Below, piece after piece: positions 63,327-64,000 of a stretch of 64,000 nucleotides of DNA. This DNA comes from Micromonospora ureilytica. Its GTDB lineage: Bacteria > Actinomycetota > Actinomycetes > Mycobacteriales > Micromonosporaceae. Position 1 is the stretch's first letter, and each line of letters opens with the position of its first letter. The stretch is from positions 3,844,001 to 3,908,000 of the forward strand of contig NZ_JADOTX010000001.1 in assembly GCF_015751765.1 (NCBI RefSeq), given 5' to 3'. The notes beneath the pieces are model-generated. The model saw nothing but the letters and a program-made list of their open reading frames with translations. It had not been told where the DNA came from and did no database searches. Made by a program: the position numbers and the translations under genes.

Positions 63327-64000
63327 TCAGATCGTGTGTGGGTCGATCACCCGGACCACGAACCGCCGTTCGCGCAGGGTCTGCACGGTGGGATGTTCCA
63401 GACCGATCACCTCGGCCAGCCGGTCCGCAACGGCGCCGACGTCCTCGGTGGCCGGGCCGTCGCCGGCCCGCCTCGCCACCAGGGCGAGATCGCCGAGGCA
63501 GCGCAGCGTGTCGGGGTGGTCCGCACCGATCACCGCGGCCAGTCGGCCGGCGGTCTCCCGCAGCCGGTCCCGCGCCGACTCCCAGTCACCCTCCTCGGCG
63601 AGACACACCGCCTGGTTGACCTCCGCCGCGAGGGTGTGCGGGTGGTCCGGCCCGAGCACCTTGCGCAACTCGCCGACCGCCCGGGACGCCGACGCGAGTG
63701 CGTCCGACCTGCGCCCGAGCGCGCGCTCCGCCGCCGAGATGTTGCTCACCGTCGCCAGGGCGTGCGGGTGCTCCGGGCCGAGCCGGAGCAACTCCTCGAA
63801 CGCCTGGCGCACGGCGTTCATCTCGGTCAGGGCCCGAGCCGCGTCGCCGACGGCCAACAGGTTCGCCGCGCGACTCGACCGGCACGCCACAGTGTCCGGG
63901 TTGTCCGGACCGAAGCGTTCGTCGAGTTCGCGGTAGGCCGTCTCGAACATCGGCGTGGCCTCGCTGCCCCGACCGGAGCTGCGCAGCGACACCGCCAGGT
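63327..64000 (-). CDS. Tetratricopeptide-repeat protein, N-terminal part beyond window edge
   Basis: C-terminal 220 or so residues of a larger minus-strand gene. It contains four to five TPR_12-type repeats of about 42 residues with the kinesin-light-chain-like hallmark GPDNPDTVACRSSRA, GPEHPHALATVSNIS, GPDHPHTLAAEVNQA and GADHPDTLRCLGDLA. The end is RRFVVRVIDPHTI. In actinomycetes such arrays end NB-ARC or regulatory TPR proteins, including those of the FxSxx-COOH peptide system; which is meant cannot be told without the start. The reading frame continues past 64000. Confidence 0.8.
   Translation of the reverse strand, partial: LAVSLRSSGRGSEATPMFETAYRELDERFGPDNPDTVACRSSRAANLLAVGDAARALTEMNAVRQAFEELLRLGPEHPHALATVSNISAAERALGRRSDALASASRAVGELRKVLGPDHPHTLAAEVNQAVCLAEEGDWESARDRLRETAGRLAAVIGADHPDTLRCLGDLALVARRAGDGPATEDVGAVADRLAEVIGLEHPTVQTLRERRFVVRVIDPHTI

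Overview
The window is about 72 percent G+C, codes densely on both strands, uses many GTG (and some TTG) starts, and carries actinobacterial marker families (DUF3039, DUF3099, DUF3159, DUF3710, DUF4193, DUF7455, NrdJ-NrdR, a principal sigma factor with a long Ala/Lys/Pro-rich N-terminus). Gene content and order point to a chromosome of the family Micromonosporaceae, most likely Micromonospora; this is a judgement from family knowledge, not a database search. No rRNA, tRNA, CRISPR or prophage was seen. About 60 genes are annotated, plus riboswitch, promoter, operator, terminator and repeat features.

Layout. 1-13.7 kb is a conserved actinobacterial block: an RNA methyltransferase (cut by the left edge), an APC permease divergent from two TrkA/RCK proteins, a dut-DUF3710-OB-DUF3159 operon, DUF3093, DUF4193, a LytR_C protein, an inositol monophosphatase, the principal sigma factor and DUF7455. 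13.7-16.7 kb is an accessory patch with hairpin repeats, a complete IS21-family element (13968-16125, 5-bp target duplication ATTGC) and a 24-bp tandem repeat. 16.7-29.8 kb holds a helicase, a TRIC channel, the pseudouridine catabolic pair psuG-psuK, a BrnT-like toxin with an RHH antitoxin, a DNA glycosylase, a CPBP protease, a methyltransferase-dtd pair, SpoOM, a second primary-like sigma factor and an ArsR-SRPBCC-VOC operon.

29.8-42.8 kb contains a rhodanese-AcuC-Pat operon (reversible lysine acetylation), a DtxR/IdeR iron regulator, a lipoprotein, assorted regulators and enzymes, an ECF sigma factor with its CU044_5270 partner, and folD behind a ZTP riboswitch. 43.0-62.1 kb is a second conserved block: nrdR-nrdJ, lexA with an SOS box, hflX, malic enzyme, the operon class-III-dioxygenase-like/miaA/dapF, DUF349 and miaB. 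It is interrupted by a plant-cell-wall pair (GH5-CBM2 endoglucanase and CBM2-PL1 pectate lyase). The window ends with an alpha/beta hydrolase and a truncated TPR gene.

The least explained material is intergenic. A family of nested palindromes shares a 3' module (copies at 13.8 kb and 57.0 kb, plus one split by the IS), and a second palindrome type built on GATCATGA sits between convergent genes at 26.3 and 52.7 kb. Among proteins, the DUF block around dut, the membrane-anchored Gly-rich protein at 47.8-49.5 kb and the acetyltransferase/deacetylase/rhodanese operon are the best targets for follow-up.
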